This document shows positions 62,492 through 64,000 of a DNA stretch of 64,000 bases, piece after piece. A program made the position numbers and the translations under genes. The notes beneath the pieces were generated by a model. That model made no database searches and was not told the DNA's origin. It worked only from the letters and a program-made list of their open reading frames with translations. This DNA comes from Megascapheus bottae (Eukaryota > Chordata > Mammalia > Rodentia > Geomyidae), in assembly GCA_024803745.1 (NCBI GenBank), contig JANJXV010000013.1, positions 33,584,001 to 33,648,000 of the forward strand, read 5' to 3'. Numbering within the stretch: position 1 is the stretch's first letter; each line of letters opens with the position of its first letter.

Positions 62492-62768
62492 GGATTCTCA
62501 TGGCTCTTGCCTGTAATCCAAGCTACTCAGGAGGTAAGAGATTATGAGGATGACAGCAGTTTACAACTAGTTCCTGAGACTCCATGTTAGCCAAATGGCA
62601 TATACCTGTTTCCCAACTCTAGTAGGAAGAATAAGCAGAAGGATCTCAGTCTAGGTTTGCCTGGGCAAAAAGCAAGACATTATCTCAAAATTAACTATAG
62701 TAAAAAAGGACTGAAGGCCTGACTCAAGCCCTGAGTTTAAACCCAGTACTGTCAAAAACAAAAGAAAA
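62492..62768 (+). mobile_element. Composite SINE with two B1-like and one ID-like block
   Basis: Blocks in order: CTTGCCTGTAATCCAAGCTA with CTCAGGAGG (B1-like), a second B1-like block (GCATATACCTGTTTCCCAAC, CAGTCTAGGTTTGCCTGGGC, AAGACATTATCTC), then GGCCTGACTCAAGCCCTGAG (ID-like remnant) and an A-rich tail. Confidence 0.65.
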
Positions 62769-62934
62769 AAACAGAATTACATAGTAGCTCTCGACATGAT
62801 CAAAGTAAAATATTATTATAAGTATCAATACAATCAGCTCTATAATTTCAGTTCTTTAATTTACCAAGTCATCATCCTTTTACCACTAAGTTTACCTGTG
62901 TCCATGTCTCAGACTGTGGGAAACGTGAGTAGAT

Positions 62935-63145
62935 TCATGACAAAACCTTTGGAATGAGGTGGGCCAGGTTCACCTATCAAAGACACTGACTTAGACCCTA
63001 GAAGGTATGAGTTCTAGTCATGCCTCTTCCCATGCACTCGCTGTGCAACCTTGTGCAAGTGTCCTCTCTGAATTCCTGTTTCCTAAGGTGTCAAACAGGA
63101 ATCACAACCCCTATGAATCTAGCAGGGTTGTCAAACAGTCTAGAG
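62935..63145 (+). mobile_element. MIR SINE
   Basis: GAGTTCTAGTCATGCCTCTT, CGCTGTGCAACCTTGTGCAA and AATTCCTGTTTCCTAAGGTG are MIR-like in order. Short open frames here are incidental. Confidence 0.6.
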
Positions 63146-63639
63146 TCACAAAAAAAAGGAAAGCTCCTTCTGATCCCGTACCTTCCAGTTCCCAGGTCAC
63201 TGCTTGTCCATGTGGCCAGTTTAGGCGGTTTGAAAGTTCAGAGGAATTGGAATAAGTGACAAGTAGGTCAGACAGAATTTAAAGCACCGGTCCCCATTTA
63301 TCTACCATTTTGGCTCTAAATGACTAGTTTCAGTCCAGACCGATTTAGTAAGTGAGAAAACTGTGATTGCACCCTGGCAGTACACACAATCAGAAGAATG
63401 AGTGAAAAGCTGACACTGCCCCTTCAATTCAGAGGTTAAAGCCAGCACGGAGACCCAGGCATGTCCCTCACCAAGTGCTAGCCAACCATGCATTATTAAT
63501 TGGATTCAGCAAACACTGAGTACCTTCTACTGCAAAACTATGGCCAGGCGCTCAGGGAGATCTAAATATAATGTGAGACTATGTCCCACTCTTCACCAAC
63601 CTGCCATCTGGTTGGGATAACAAGCTAGTCATAGACAAA

Positions 63640-63798
63640 ACTGTCCTCCACTCTCTCTTTCCATTAAAACTTTACTGTGCCCTTAAGGCTCAACTCATAA
63701 TTATAGTTTCCCCTAAGAAGTTGTCCCCAGTCCCTTCCATCTTTCCATCTTTACTGTAGTATTTACCATGCTTTGTATTATTGCTGCTGCTGCTACTG

Positions 63799-63838
<40 letters not shown>

Positions 63839-64000
63839 ATGTACATGCACAGATTTCCTACTTTATTCTAACAAGCATGTGAGTCAAGGCTTCATTATGG
63901 GTATATACGTACATTCCCTACCAGACTCTGAGACATCCCTGATTCATTTTGGTGTCTCCCAAGATCTAGTAAAATGTCTGACAAATACATGTCCAGACAA
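63640..64000 (+). mobile_element. L2 LINE 3' fragment running off the window
   Basis: The order is AAGGCTCAACTCATAATTAT, then a CCCCTAAGAAGTTGTCCCCA-type segment, GTAGTATTTACCATGCTTTG, and CTGAGACATCCCTGATTCAT, close to the L2 3' end consensus. It is split by a GCT/GT simple repeat at 63782-63837 and continues past the right edge. Confidence 0.65.
63782..63837. repeat. GCT-GT compound microsatellite
   Basis: A short GCT run passes directly into about 19 GT units, inside an L2 fragment. Confidence 0.95.

Larger units (their letters stand above)
52347..64000 (-). other. MPPED2: MPPED2 upstream intron (partial)
   Basis: This is everything right of the last visible exon. I looked for the preceding MPPED2 exon (ending GAPW) and did not find it. 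The region holds a (CA)n repeat at 55356, a MIR at 56690, a G-rich tract at 57939, an old antisense L1 at 59395, composite SINEs at 59850, 61095 and 62490, an AT-rich repeat at 61935, MIRs at 62320 and 62935, and an L2 at 63640. The stretches 52360-54580 and 58020-59390 contain nothing I recognise. Confidence 0.8.

Overview
The window looks like mammalian, specifically rodent, nuclear DNA. There is no compact bacterial-type gene organisation. Most of it is AT-rich non-coding sequence scattered with SINEs, old MIR/L2/L1 fragments, long dinucleotide repeats and one processed pseudogene. The young SINEs are modular combinations of ID-like (tRNA-derived) and B1-like (7SL-derived) units. That fits a rodent and may point to the Castorimorpha (kangaroo rat, pocket mouse or pocket gopher group), but the lineage is inferred from recalled SINE structure and was not tested.

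One protein-coding gene is clear: the 3' end of MPPED2 (metallophosphoesterase domain containing 2) on the minus strand. Three coding exons are seen at 52231-52346, 48965-49078 and 46251-46369. All have consensus splice sites, matching phases and an intact stop codon, and together encode about the last 115 residues. A 3' UTR of roughly 1.2-1.4 kb follows, reaching candidate poly(A) signals at 45014-45019 and 44852-44857. The upstream exons lie beyond the right edge, so 52347-64000 is intron. In human, MPPED2 lies on 11p14.1 between ARL14EP and DCDC1. The left ~44.8 kb would then be the intergenic side towards ARL14EP and FSHB, and I found no exon of those genes here.

Layout. Positions 1-10600 are intergenic with degenerate B1, ID and MIR pieces. 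Positions 10624-11640 hold an RPL5 processed pseudogene. Positions 11660-42060 are intergenic and contain most of the young SINEs, a 624-bp polypurine (GA) satellite at 22685-23308, an old L1 fragment, an L2 copy, several MIRs and a few motif-dense stretches that resemble conserved non-coding elements. Positions 42081-42732 are a 5'-truncated L1 tail with a 12-bp target-site duplication. Positions 45000-64000 are MPPED2, with simple repeats, SINEs, MIRs, an antisense L1 and a terminal L2 in its introns.

I found no new defence, mobile or biosynthetic system. The points most worth checking are the retained Gly at an MPPED2 metal-site position normally His in the superfamily, the GA satellite, the TG-CG-GA compound repeat in the last MPPED2 intron, a perfect palindrome carrying AATAAA on both strands beyond the MPPED2 3' end, and the modular dimeric SINE family.
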